From NCBI GenBank assembly GCA_034509425.1, contig JAVTVJ010000974.1, forward strand, positions 62,001-126,000: DNA of 64,000 nucleotides. Reading direction: 5' to 3'. The translations under genes and the position numbers were made by a program. This DNA is from Eopsaltria australis. Its lineage: Eukaryota > Chordata > Aves > Passeriformes > Petroicidae. Shown here piece after piece: positions 21,409 through 31,400 of this stretch (position 1 is the stretch's first letter; each line of letters begins with the position of its first letter). The notes beneath the pieces are model-generated. The model searched no databases. It was not told where the DNA came from and saw only the letters and a program-made list of their open reading frames with translations.

Positions 21409-21475
21409 CTGGTCGCCCCGCGGGTCCCGTCGGTCGCGGCCGTGGCTCCATCGCACCGCCCCCCCCTTTATAGCG
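21409..21475 (-). promoter_or_regulatory. LEP: LEP core promoter (TATA box) and non-coding exon 1
   Basis: On the minus strand GCCGCTATAAAGGGGG gives a TATA box (complement of 21467-21472). About 30 bases downstream a start site is expected near 21440. A strong donor follows, CGACCAG before GTGAGC (exon edge at 21409). The predicted exon 1 is therefore only about 30 bases, similar to the short non-coding exon 1 of mammalian LEP. The TATA block resembles the human LEP promoter as I remember it (GCCGCTATAAGAGGGGCGGG). Intron 1 is then 1.13 kb (20280-21408), against about 10 kb in human. Four GAGCCGTGTCC direct repeats sit 60 bases upstream (21531-21565). I found no perfect C/EBP site. Confidence 0.7.
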
Positions 21476-21569
21476 GCGGGGCCGTTCCCCAAAGCGCTGC
21501 CCGCCCCCCCCCGCCCCCCCCGCGCTGTCCGAGCCGTGTCCGAGCCGTGTCCGAGCCGTGTCCGGCCGG

Positions 21570-22980
21570 GGGGGCCCGAGGGGACGGGGATGCGCAGGGC
21601 GGGGGTCCCGGGGCAGGAGGAGCGCGGGGGGGCCCGGGGCGAGCTGGGGGCACGGGGATGGTTGGGGGGGGTCCCCGGAACACGGAGCTCTGGGGGGTCC
21701 CGGGGGGGTCCCGGCTGCCCGCTGCCCCCGCAGTGCCCCCCCCGCGCGTACGTGCCCAGGTGAGTGCAGCCCCGCGCGTGGCGGTGACACGTCCCGCGCG
21801 CCGTGACCGCGCACACGCGCCCGTGTCTCCCCCGCGTCCCTCATGTCCCCACGCACCTCCGTGTCCCCTCCCCTCCGTGTCCCCTTGTGTCCCCACAACA
21901 CCCTACTCAGTTCCTCCATGTCCCCCACTCGTGTCCCCCCCCGTGTCCCCCCCCGTGTCCCCCGGTCCCCACGTGTGGCACACACACACACCTGGCACAG
22001 GATGAGGACAGGAACAGGGACGGCACCGATGTCCTCAGGTGTCCCCAAGGATGCCGGAGGCCCCAGACCCCTGTCCCCCACCCCCGGGGACACGGCCAGG
22101 GTGACAGGGGGGAGGGGGGCTCTGTTGGGGGGCACGGGGACCCCCACACTGTCACTGGGGGGAACAGAGTGGTTCCTGTCCCCTCCGCCTGTCCCTGTCA
22201 CTCCCTCCGGCCCGGGGTGTCCCCGGAGCACGGGGTGTCCCCAAACTGTCCCCGTGGGGAATCCCAGGCTCCGGGAAGGGTCGGGGTCCCCAGGCGGGGC
22301 TGTCACCGCGCTGGTGACGCCGGAGTTGGTGTCATCACGGTGGTGACACTCGGCAAACACTGTGGTGGCCCTTCCGGGAAGGCCGGCGGTGACACTGGTG
22401 ACACCAGTGCCCGGCAGCGGCTGGCAGGGCCCCAGGTGCCACCGCCGGGACACTGGGGACACGCAGGGTTCCCCGCGGCCAGCACGGTGACCTGGGTGAC
22501 GTCACCGCGTGTTCCCTCCCAGCTGGCATCCCTCGCGTCCCGGTCCCTGTCATCTCCCAGCCAGCATCCCCTGTGTCCCCAGCGCCTGTCCCCAGTCCCT
22601 GTCACCCCCTGGACAGCACCCCTTGTGTCCCCAAGCCCTGTCCCCACTGTCACTCACGTCCCCATCCCTGCCCTCATCCCGTCCAGGGACCCGTCCCCAG
22701 CACCGAGTGCCACCAGGGGTGGCTCGGCCACCGGGAGCCCTTCAGCCCCTCCCCCGTCACTGGGCAGCGATGGGGACCCAAACTGGGAGCACTGGGGACT
22801 TGTTGTCCCCTCCCACCCTGGGGTGTCCCCAGTGTCAGCCCCCCGGTGGTCCCCGACCATGCCAGGAGCTGCAGTGGCCACGTGCCCCCATTTCTGCTGT
22901 CCTGCACCACTGTCCCCCCACTGTCCCTGCTGTCCCCTCGCTGTCCCCAAAGCCCCGAGGCCGAGGGCTTTGGGGTCCCC
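21570..22980. other. Intergenic region between LEP and mir-129-1, no gene seen
   Basis: This is GC-rich sequence with scattered GTGTCCCC motifs. I found no coding exon or named repeat. It would hold distal LEP regulatory sequence and the 3' part of the mir-129 host transcript. Confidence 0.5.
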
Positions 22981-22989
22981 CCCACTTAC

Positions 22990-23129
22990 CTGGGGTCCCC
23001 GCGGGTCCCCGCTGGCTCAGCCCCCCGCGGATGCTTTTTGGGGTAAGGGCTTCCTGGCTGGGGGAGGGACAGCAAGCCCAGACCGCAAAAAGACCCGAGA
23101 GGGACAGGGGCGGTGGCCCTGCGGTGGCA
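22990..23129 (-). ncRNA. Predicted exon of the pri-miR-129-1 host transcript
   Basis: The mir-129 hairpin is framed on its own strand by splice signals. Upstream there is a long pyrimidine tract ending CACTGCAG, which puts the exon edge at 23129. Downstream there is a near-perfect donor, CCCCAG before GTAAGTGG, which puts the edge at 22990. The 140-base interval would therefore be an exon of a spliced minus-strand lncRNA with the hairpin inside it. This is inference from signals only. Confidence 0.45.
23028..23096 (-). ncRNA. MIR129-1: microRNA precursor mir-129-1
   Basis: Read on the minus strand, 23092-23072 is CTTTTTGCGGTCTGGGCTTG plus C, identical to miR-129-5p as I know it. The complement of 23031-23052 is AAGCCCTTACCCCAAAAAGC plus AT, matching miR-129-3p. 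The arms pair over about 20 bases around a GC-rich 19-base loop that differs from the mammalian loops. In human, MIR129-1 lies between LRRC4/SND1 and LEP on the SND1/LEP strand; here it lies between SND1 and LEP on the same strand as both. Position therefore identifies the mir-129-1 copy, although the 3p arm (ending AGCAT) looks like the mir-129-2 version. It is a brain-enriched microRNA. Confidence 0.95.
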
Positions 23130-23339
23130 CTGCAGTGACAAGGGAGCAGGTGACAAAGGAGGAACGATGACGGGGACACGCAGAGCCCCCGGGGACCAGG
23201 CCTGTGGTGGGACACGGCCCCCATGCCCTGAGGTCCCCACCAGCCCCGGGCTGTCCCCTGTGCTGGGGGGACAGGGGACACTGCCACCCCTGCGTGCCAC
23301 TCCCCATGTGCCACCTGTCACGTGTGCACTGCCATGGCA

Positions 23340-23705
23340 CTGGCGTCCCTGGGAGGTGGCACAGAGGGACATGGATGTGGCACAGAGGGACAGGGACATG
23401 GCACTGAGTGACAGGGATGTGGCACAGCCCAGTGGGGACGCGGGACAACATGGAGGAGATGTGGCACAGAGCAATGGGGATGTGGCTGTGATGGGGATGG
23501 CATGGAATGACAGGGATGTGGCACAGAGGGACAGGGACATGGCACAGGACAATGGGGACTTGGCACAGAGCGAGGTGACACAGCTCAGAGTGAGGTGACA
23601 CGGCACAGAGCGATGCTGATGTGACACAGAGCGAAGGGGACACGGCACAGAGTGACAGAATATGGCACAGGGTGAGGGGACATGGCACAGAGCAATGGTG
23701 ACATT
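23340..23705. repeat. Minisatellite (GGCACAGAGNGACAGGGACAT units)
   Basis: Roughly 18-20-base units combining TGGCACAGAG with GACAGGGATG or CAATGGGGA repeat about 18 times just upstream (minus strand sense) of mir-129-1. Confidence 0.85.
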
Positions 23706-23814
23706 CACAGAGCAGCGTCCCCAGCTCCTGCCAGCACATCCTGGGTGTCCCCAGGCTCCTGTCCCTCAGTCACCGGAGCAGCCGGGGATGGCAGGAGGCC
23801 ACCAGAGGGGCCGG

Positions 23815-23930
23815 TGCTTCGTGTCACTGCAGGAGCCGGTGCTTGGTGTCACCAACGGGATTGGTGCCCGGTGTCACCTCAGGAGCCGGTGCTCGGTGTC
23901 ACCTCAGGAGCCGGTGCTCGGTGTCACTGC
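23815..23930. repeat. Short tandem repeat of 25 bp (GGTGCTCGGTGTCACCTCAG type)
   Basis: Five copies of a unit beginning GGAGCCGGTGCTNGGTGTCA. The remaining sequence to 24440 holds no recognisable gene. Confidence 0.75.
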
Positions 23931-24439
23931 GACTGCCAGGTCCGTCTGTCCCCCGGCGCTGCAGGGACGTGGCCCGTGACCGATCCATCCTCAGTGGCAT
24001 TGGCTGAGTGGCAGTGCCCGAATTCCGGGGTGTCCGAGCCGTGTCCCAGGGCCGGTGACAAGATGTGACTCCAAAGCTCCATGGCCGGTGGTGGCTCCAT
24101 GGCCCCGTGGCTGCTCTGTGGCTCTGGGGATGGTCACTGTCCCCATGGTCAGCCTGTGGCTCTGTGGCCAGTTCATGGCGATGTCCCCAGCTCAGGGTCC
24201 CGGTGGCGTGGGTGTCCCCGAGGGCCTTTGTGGGGATCCCCTGCTGGTGGCACTGCGGGATCCCCGGGGCTGGTGCCGAGGTGCCACCCCAGGGACAGCT
24301 GGGAGCTGCTCCAAGGCCACCAGCGGGCAGTTGGCTTCTCATTGGCGTCACCTGGGCCTGGGCTGAGGTGTCACCGTCACCTGCCAGCAGTGAACACGTC
24401 CCTGCTCCAGCCACGTCATCCCCAGGCCTGTGCTCCTGC

Positions 24440-24670
24440 TCCAGCCTGTGTCCCTGTCCCCATCCCATGTCCCTGTCACCATCCCACCATTATCTCCAGC
24501 CCCCAGTCCCATCCCATGTCCCTGTCCCCACCCCATGTCCCCATCTCCATGGCATTGTCTCCACTCCATGTCCCTGTCTCCACCCCACATCCCCACCACG
24601 TCCCTGTCGCCACCCCATGTCCCTGTCCCCATCCCACGTCCTTGTTCCCAGCCCCTGTCCCCACCCTGCA
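24440..24670. repeat. C-rich minisatellite (CCATGTCCCTGTCCCCAT units)
   Basis: Degenerate 18-24-base units of CCCATGTCCCTGTCCCCATC. No gene is seen from 24670 to about 25600, where the CpG-rich block starts. Confidence 0.8.
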
Positions 24671-25874
24671 GCCCCAGCACGCCGGTGACAGGGGTGGTGG
24701 CACTTCGCTGGCTGCCACCCCCATCCCTGTGTCCCCCCCGGACCCAGCTCCAGCTGGAGTGGGACAGGCTGGGGGGAAACGGCCAAGGCCACCCCTCCCC
24801 TGTCAGCCCCCGACCCCGAGGGAGCCCCGTCTGGGGGCATGAAGGGGACAGAGGGGACATCCCTTGGTGGCTGTGCCAGGGGGGACTCAGGGGTGGCTCC
24901 CCCTCACCCAGGGGTCCCCCAGAGCGTGGGAGGGGCTCAGAGGGGACCGGGGGGGGGACACAGAGGGTCCTTGAGGGGTGCCAGCACCCGGGGGCGACTG
25001 CACGGGGACAGTGACGAGGACAGTGACGGTGACAGTGGCCGTGTGTGGCACAGACCTTTCCAGATCTCCGAGGGCGGTTTCAGGGTCCCCTGGGTGGGGA
25101 GGGCGGTGCCACCGTCCGAGGGGAGCTCGGTGTGACCCGCCCCGGCGGCAGCTGGAGCTGAGTGACGCCCAGTGTGTCCCCGGGACAGAGGGGACATGGG
25201 GGCGGCAGGGAGGGGCCCCTGGGGGTGTCACAGAGGGTCCCCAGATGGGGGGGCTGTGGGAGCAGGGGGGGCACCCCCGGATCAGCACATGGGGGGGACT
25301 CTGGTGGGGGTGGCACTCGGGGGTCCTGGGCCACCAGAGAGGGGACACGGCCGGGGGGGCCGGGGCAAAGGGGGGTCACAGGCTGGGGCGGGCGGGGGCA
25401 GGGGGCTCTTGTGGGCCATGGGGGTCTGGGATCCGGGGTCCCGGGGGCTGCAGGGGGCTGGGGGTCCTGGGATGCAGGGGAGGGCCGGGGTCCCGGGGAG
25501 AACTGGGGAGGGTTCCGGGGTCCCGGGTGCTGCTGCACGGGGACGCTGGGGCACGGGGCCTGAGGGCTGCAGGGGGTCCAGGGCTGACCTGGGGGGGCAC
25601 TCGGGGTCCCGGGGTGCTGGGGGGGGGTCCTGGGGCGCTGGAACGGGGCTCGGCCCTCGGGAGGTCCCGGGGGGCTCTGGCGGAGCCCCCCCGTGCTGTG
25701 CTCGGGCCGCAGGCGCGGGGGTCCGGAGGGGGTGCGGGCGGGAGGGGTGGGGGGATCGGGGTGGGGGGGATCCCGGGGTGGGGGGATCCCCGGGGTGCGG
25801 GATCCCCATGGCGGAGCGGGATGGGCGGGGGGGGCAGGGGGATCCCGACCCCCGCCCGGCCCCTCGGTCCTACC

Positions 25875-26150
25875 TGGAGCTGAGGCCGCGCTGCTCAGGG
25901 GCGGGGCCCGGGGGGGGGGCCCGGGGGGCCCGGGGGTCCCGGGGGTCCCGGGGTGCGGGGGGGCCCCGTGGCGGCCGCGCGAGCCCCGGCGGCGGCGATT
26001 GACCCGCATTGACGTCACTGCGTCATCAGGGTTCCCCTGGAAACACGCGGGGGCTAAAAATAGCCCGGGGGGGCGGGGGGCGGGGCGGGGGGCGGCCCCC
26101 CCTCCCCCGCGTCTGCCGCTATTCTGGGGACAAAGCGACAAATATAGAGC
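25875..26150 (-). promoter_or_regulatory. Candidate promoter and first exon of the mir-129-1 host transcript (CRE, MEF2, TATA-like)
   Basis: Inside a CpG-rich block (about 25600-26250) lie a perfect CRE palindrome TGACGTCA (26010-26017), a second half site TGCGTCA (26019-26025), a perfect MEF2 site CTAAAAATAG (26054-26063) and, on the minus strand, a TATA-like TATATTTG near 26139-26146. On the minus strand a strong donor, CTCCAG before GTAGGAC, ends a possible first exon at 25875. The block is 2.7 kb upstream of the mir-129-1 exon on the same strand. CRE plus MEF2 is typical of neuronal activity-dependent promoters, which would suit miR-129. The direction and target gene are inferred; a plus-strand or bidirectional promoter is possible. 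Confidence 0.5.
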
Positions 26151-26579
26151 GGCCACCCCCGGCGCGGGGACACCCCCGCGGGGGGGCCGGAGGACACGGG
26201 GGGCGGACACGGGGGACACCTCCTGGGGGGGGCACGAGGGGGACGGTCTTGGGGACGGCGACAACGGGGGGACGCGGGGCGGGCAGCCACGGGGTGGGGA
26301 CAGACACGGGGACAACGACAAGAGGGGGCACCACCACAGGGGGAAGGCGACAACGGGGGGACAAGGGGACACCGGGACACGGGGACACCGGGAGGCAGGG
26401 CAGGGGGACACTGGGAACTGGGAACACCGGGACATTATGGGGACACTGGGACACGGGCACGTGGGGTACTGGGACACCGGGAAGTTGGGACACCGGGACA
26501 GCGGGACATGGTGTCACCCGGACATGGGGACGCTGGGAGAGGGCACAAGGGACGGGAACAGGGACGGTCACAGCTGCAA

Positions 26580-27195
26580 TGGAGCCGTCCTGGGATGGGG
26601 CTGTACTGGGACGGGACTGTATTGGGGTGGGGCTTTAATGGGGTGGGGCTGTAATGGGATGGGCCTGTAATAGGGTGGGGCTGTAATGGGGTGCGTTTAT
26701 ACCGGGATAGAGCTGTACTAGGACAGGGCTGTATGGGATGGGCCTGTTATGGGGTGAGCCGGGCCCGGGATGGGTTTGTACTGGGACAGAGCTGTACTGG
26801 TGTGGGTTTACACTGGGACGGGGCTGTCATGGGATGGGTTTATACTGGAGTGGGGCTGTACTGGGATGAAGCTGTACTGGGACAGGGCTATAATGGGATG
26901 GGGCTGTACTGGTGTGGGTTTATACTGGGATTGGGTTACACTGGGATGGGTTATACTGGTCCATACTGGGATGGGTTGTACTGGGATGGGTTACACTGGG
27001 ATGGGTTATACTGGTCCGTACTGGGATTGGGTTACACTGGGATGGGTTATACTGGTCCATACTGGGATTGGGTTACACTGGGATGGGTTATACTGGTCCA
27101 TACTGGGATGGGTTACTCTGGGATGGGTTATACTGGTCCGTACTGGGTTATGGGATGGGTTATACTGGTCCGTACTGGGTTATACTGGTCCGTAC
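26580..27195. repeat. Minisatellite (TACTGGGATGGG / TATACTGGTCCATACTGG units)
   Basis: The array starts as a simple ACTGGGATGGGGCTGT repeat. From about 26940 it changes to a higher-order repeat combining GGGATGGGTTATACTGGTCC and ATACTGGGATTGGGTTACAC. It ends abruptly at the CTCF-like site region. Confidence 0.92.
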
Positions 27196-27232
27196 CGGCC
27201 GCGCCGTTCTGTGGTTGTCGTTCCTGTCTGTT

Positions 27233-27247
27233 CCGCCAGGTGGCGCC
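27233..27247 (+). promoter_or_regulatory. Candidate CTCF site between mir-129-1 and SND1
   Basis: CCGCCAGGTGGCGCC matches the CTCF core. It lies just after the minisatellite array. With the site at 10218 it would bracket RBM28, LEP and mir-129-1. Confidence 0.5.
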
Positions 27248-27635
27248 ATTTCCCTTCCCGTTCGGGCCAACGGAGCCCACCCAGTACGGACCAGTAGGGA
27301 CCAGTACAGCCCAGCACCCTTCTGCACCATCCAGCAGCACCCCTGCTCCTGCAGAGCCCAGAGAGCCCCGGATACACCCGGAGCCCTCGAGGGTTCCCCA
27401 CAGGTCTTCCGGACCCTTCCCAGCCCCCGGTCTCCCCTCCCAGACGGAGTCAGAGACGCCCAGGGCCCCACAAAATCCCCCGAATCCCCCCAGACACATC
27501 CAGAGCCCCCCAGAACCCCCCAAACGGATCCAGAGACCACCCGCGCCCCAGAGCCGTGGCTGGGGCAGGTGGGGGTGGCCGGGCTGGGCACAGGGACAGG
27601 GATGTGGGACAGGGGACAGCCCACTCCCCCTCCCG

Positions 27636-27712
27636 TTTATCACGACCGTTGTCCGGCGTTAATTATCGATCGCGCCGCTCCGTGTTAATTGGTTTCAGAT
27701 TCAATTAGCGCC
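27636..27712. promoter_or_regulatory. AT-rich homeodomain-motif cluster (conserved-element candidate)
   Basis: In a GC-rich background this short island holds TTTATCAC, TTAATTATCGATCG, GTTAATTGG and TCAATTAGCG within 77 bases. These are three TAATT-type homeodomain cores plus an ATCGAT site. It is not repetitive and has no coding signal. It lies 550 bases beyond the SND1 3' end and 1.5 kb upstream of the mir-129 promoter candidate. An enhancer is the natural reading, but conservation is not tested. The rest of 27720-28240 is unremarkable GC-rich sequence. Confidence 0.45.
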
Positions 27713-28263
27713 GGCCCCTCCAGCCCCTCCCACCCAGGAATCGATCCGCGGCGCGGGGACAGCGGGGACAGCGCGGGGGGGCACCCACAGGGACCCCGCG
27801 GGGTTGGGGTGACCCTGGGGTTGGGGTGCAGGTGACAGGGGGAGCCCGGGAGCTCGTCTGGGGATGCTGCCACCCCCCGGCCCCGCTCAGTTTGGGGTTT
27901 AGGGGCAGGGGTCGCACTGGGGAGGGGTCCAGGTTTGGGCACCATGATGGGGACCCAGAGTTGGTGTTCAAGGTCCGGAGCCACTTTTGGGACCCGAGTC
28001 TGGGGACGGGTTCAGGTCCCGGGGTCGTGGGTGGGACCCGGGTTTGGGATCCAACTTTGAGTCCCAGGGTTGGGGTCCAGACCTGGGGGGATTTGGCTGC
28101 TGTTGTTGGGGCTGCCCCCATCCCCCTCTATGCTCCCCAACCAGCCCCCCAGCAGCCAGGACAGGGCCAGGGGGTCCCGGGGGGTCCCAGCCTTGGTGCG
28201 AGGGGATGGGAGGACTGACCCCAGCACAGAGGGGACCCCAAAGAACCACGACGCTTCACTACG

Positions 28264-28269
28264 TTTATT
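28264..28269 (-). terminator. SND1 poly(A) signal
   Basis: TTTATT on the plus strand is AATAAA on the SND1 strand, 179 bases after the stop codon. Confidence 0.88.
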
Positions 28270-28447
28270 GGGCCTCTGCAGCTTTAAATACAGGCCAGGA
28301 TTTGGGGGGGCCAAGGCAGGGGCGGGGGGGCTGGGGGTGCCCCTCCCCCGCCCCAGCACCCCCAGGGCTCGGAGCTGCCCCCCCCGGGGGACGGGTCGGG
28401 CTGGGGGGGCCCGGGGGGGTGGGGTGTCCCGCGGCCCCCCCGGCCCC

Positions 28448-31400
28448 TCAGCGGCTGTAGCCGAACTCGTCTGCGTCGTCCGCGCGGAAATCGCCGTAGC
28501 GCCACAGGTTCAGCTGGAGGGGGACACGGCATCACGGGGGCTCCCCAAAAACCAGGGTCACCCCGGGGCGGGGGTGGTGGCCAGGGTCACCCCCAAAAGG
28601 GGGGGCTGCACCCAGCACCACCCTGGAGTTGGGGCTCCCCCACTCACCCGGGCGCTCTTGGCCGCCTCCTGCGCGTTCAGGTACTCGGTGATCTGGGGGG
28701 GACGGTCCCAGGGTGAGCCCGCGGCCCCTCCAGGCCCTCGGGGGGCTTGGGGGTGCCCCCAGGGATGGGACCCCCTGTCCTTGTGTGGCTCCCACTGCCC
28801 GCAGGGAGAGGGACCCGTCCCCAGGAGGACACAGGGGTCTGGGGGGGCAGCACCGGGGGGACCCCCATCCCCTGGATGGGGCAGCAGCTGGGCGGGGGTC
28901 AATCAGTGCCAGGGATGGGGGGAAAAGGAGACGCCTCACACCCCACCCACCATCCCCAGTACCCCCAGCATCCCTCAGGGCCCACCCAACACCCCCCAAC
29001 AGCCTCCCCGCCCCTCCAATCACCCTCCTAAGGCCTCCCAAGGACCCACCACACGTCCCAGCACCCACCAAGAGCTTCCAGCTCCCCCAAACACCCCCTG
29101 AGCACCACCCAATCCCTTGCAGCATCCGCCCAACACCCCCAACCCCTCCCCAGCCCCCCCAACGCCCCCCCTGTCCCCCAGCACCCACCACTTTCTGGAA
29201 CTGCCTCTCCTTGCGGGGCTCCACCATCACCAGCCCCTCCTTGACCAGCCCCAGCCCCACGTCGCTCTTGGAGTCTGCGAACTGCAGGGTGACGTGGGGA
29301 CAGCCGGGGCCCAGGTGCTCCACGTTGAGCAGGCACTGCGTGTTCTGGATGTCCCTCACCACGCTGTCCACGGCGTCCGCCCGCGCCTCCTCCTGCGCCC
29401 GAAACCCGTCACCGACCCCGCAGGGACACCCCGGGCACCGGGGACATCCCACAACCTCGGGAACCCCCCTGGGGCTTCTGGGGACACTCCACACCCACAG
29501 AGACACACCATGACCTTCGGGGACCCCCCCAAAGCCTCAGAGATCCCCTGTGGCCGTCAGGGATCCCCCGGACCCTCAAGGATCCCTCCTATGACCCTCA
29601 GCCCCCAGGGACACCTCAGGTGTTTCTGGTACATCCACAACCCCCTGTGGGGTTGGGGTGACCCTTGAATCAGGGTTCAGGATTGGGGTCAGGGCACACA
29701 CTGGGGAGCTGGGGTTCGGGTTCAGGGTCAGGAGACACATTTGGGTCCCAACTGGGACCGAGTTTGAGGTTGATGGTTTGGGGTCCGGGTGTGGGGTGAC
29801 AGTGGGAGCCCCCCCATACTCACGTCCTGCGGCACCTGGATGAAGGCGAAGCTGTACTCGGTGGCCTGGGGCGGCAGCACCCGCGGCGAGAACGCCGGGG
29901 GCAGCGGGGCCAGGCGGCTTGGGGGCAGCGTCTCCTTCTGCGGGGACACCGGCATGGCAGGGACATCAGGGGGGACAGCAGGCATTGGAGGGACATCATG
30001 GAGCAGGGACACCATGACAGCCATCATGGGGGAAACCCCTGGGACACTAGGGGACTCAAGGGGGGATCTGCAGGGAGGGGCTGGAGGGGAAGGAAGGGTG
30101 GTGGGACACAACGGGACAGGATGGAGGGATGGATCCATGGATGGATGGATCCATGGATGAGGGATGGATGGATGCATGGATGGGTCCATGGATGGAGGGC
30201 TGGGTGCCCCCTGTTTCCCCGGTGCCACTCACATTGCCGTAGTCGATGTAGAAAACATGAACTTTTCCGCCCGACTCCACCTTCTCCACCCGGGCGCGGT
30301 ACCTGCAGAGCAGGATTTTGGGGATTTGGTCCTCACCCCACACCCCAGCGCTGCCCTGGCCCAGCCCCACCTGGGGGTCACCCCGTCCCCTCCTCACCAT
30401 TCCCCATCGACGAATTTGGCGATGCAGAAGTCGCCGCGGCGCGGGGCGTAGGAGCCCTCCACGGGCGGGTGGGCGGCCACCTCGGCGCGCATGTTCTCCA
30501 TCAGCTTCTCCAGCTGGGCGCCTGCGGGGCCCCGATCCAGGATAAACCCCCAGTCCCACCCCAAACCTGACCCCAAGCCCACTCCCAGGGCGGCCCCAGA
30601 GCCTGAGCTCCAAGTCCCAACCATGAGCCAACAGTGGATCCCAAATGTGGACCTCAACCCCAGACCCGCCCCAAGACCTTCACCTTTGGACCCCAACCCT
30701 GGGTCCCAAAAATGGACCTGAGGGGTGGTCCCGCATCCCCCTGGACACATAGATTTGGGGGTTACCCACCAAACCCACAAATCCTTATCCCTTCCAACTC
30801 CCCCTTGCCATGACCAGTTTGGGAAGCACCCCTGCGTGCTGGGGGTCCCCAGGTGTCCCCCCATACCCGTCTCCACGTCCTGCACGTAGAAGTGGAGGTC
30901 GTCGGTGATCTCGGTGACAAACACGGGTTTGTAGTTGGCCGTGCGCTCCTTCTCCTCCAGCACCTGCACCACCTCCTCCACCGGCGTCTCCTCGTAGTGG
31001 GACCACACCTGGGGGGACACGGAGGTGGGGACATGGCAGGTGGGGACCCTGGCCACACTCCAGGTCACTGCAGTGGGAGGGAGGGGGCTGTACCCGGCAG
31101 CGGGAACATCCCCAGGCCTCAGCATGAAGGGTCGTGTGCTGTGGGTGGGACATGGCTGGGGTGGGACATTTCTTGGCATGTGACCATCATCTCTTGGGGT
31201 GGGGACATTTCCAGGAGTGGGGACATTCCTTGGGGTGGAATATCTCTTGGGATGGGGACATCCCTCATGGTGGAGGCACCTCTTGGGCGGGAACATTCCC
31301 ATTGGGCGGGAACATTCATTGGGGTTGTGACATTCCCTGGGGTGGGGACATCCCTCCGCATGGCATGTCAGAGTGGGAACATCTCTCAGCGTGGAGACAC

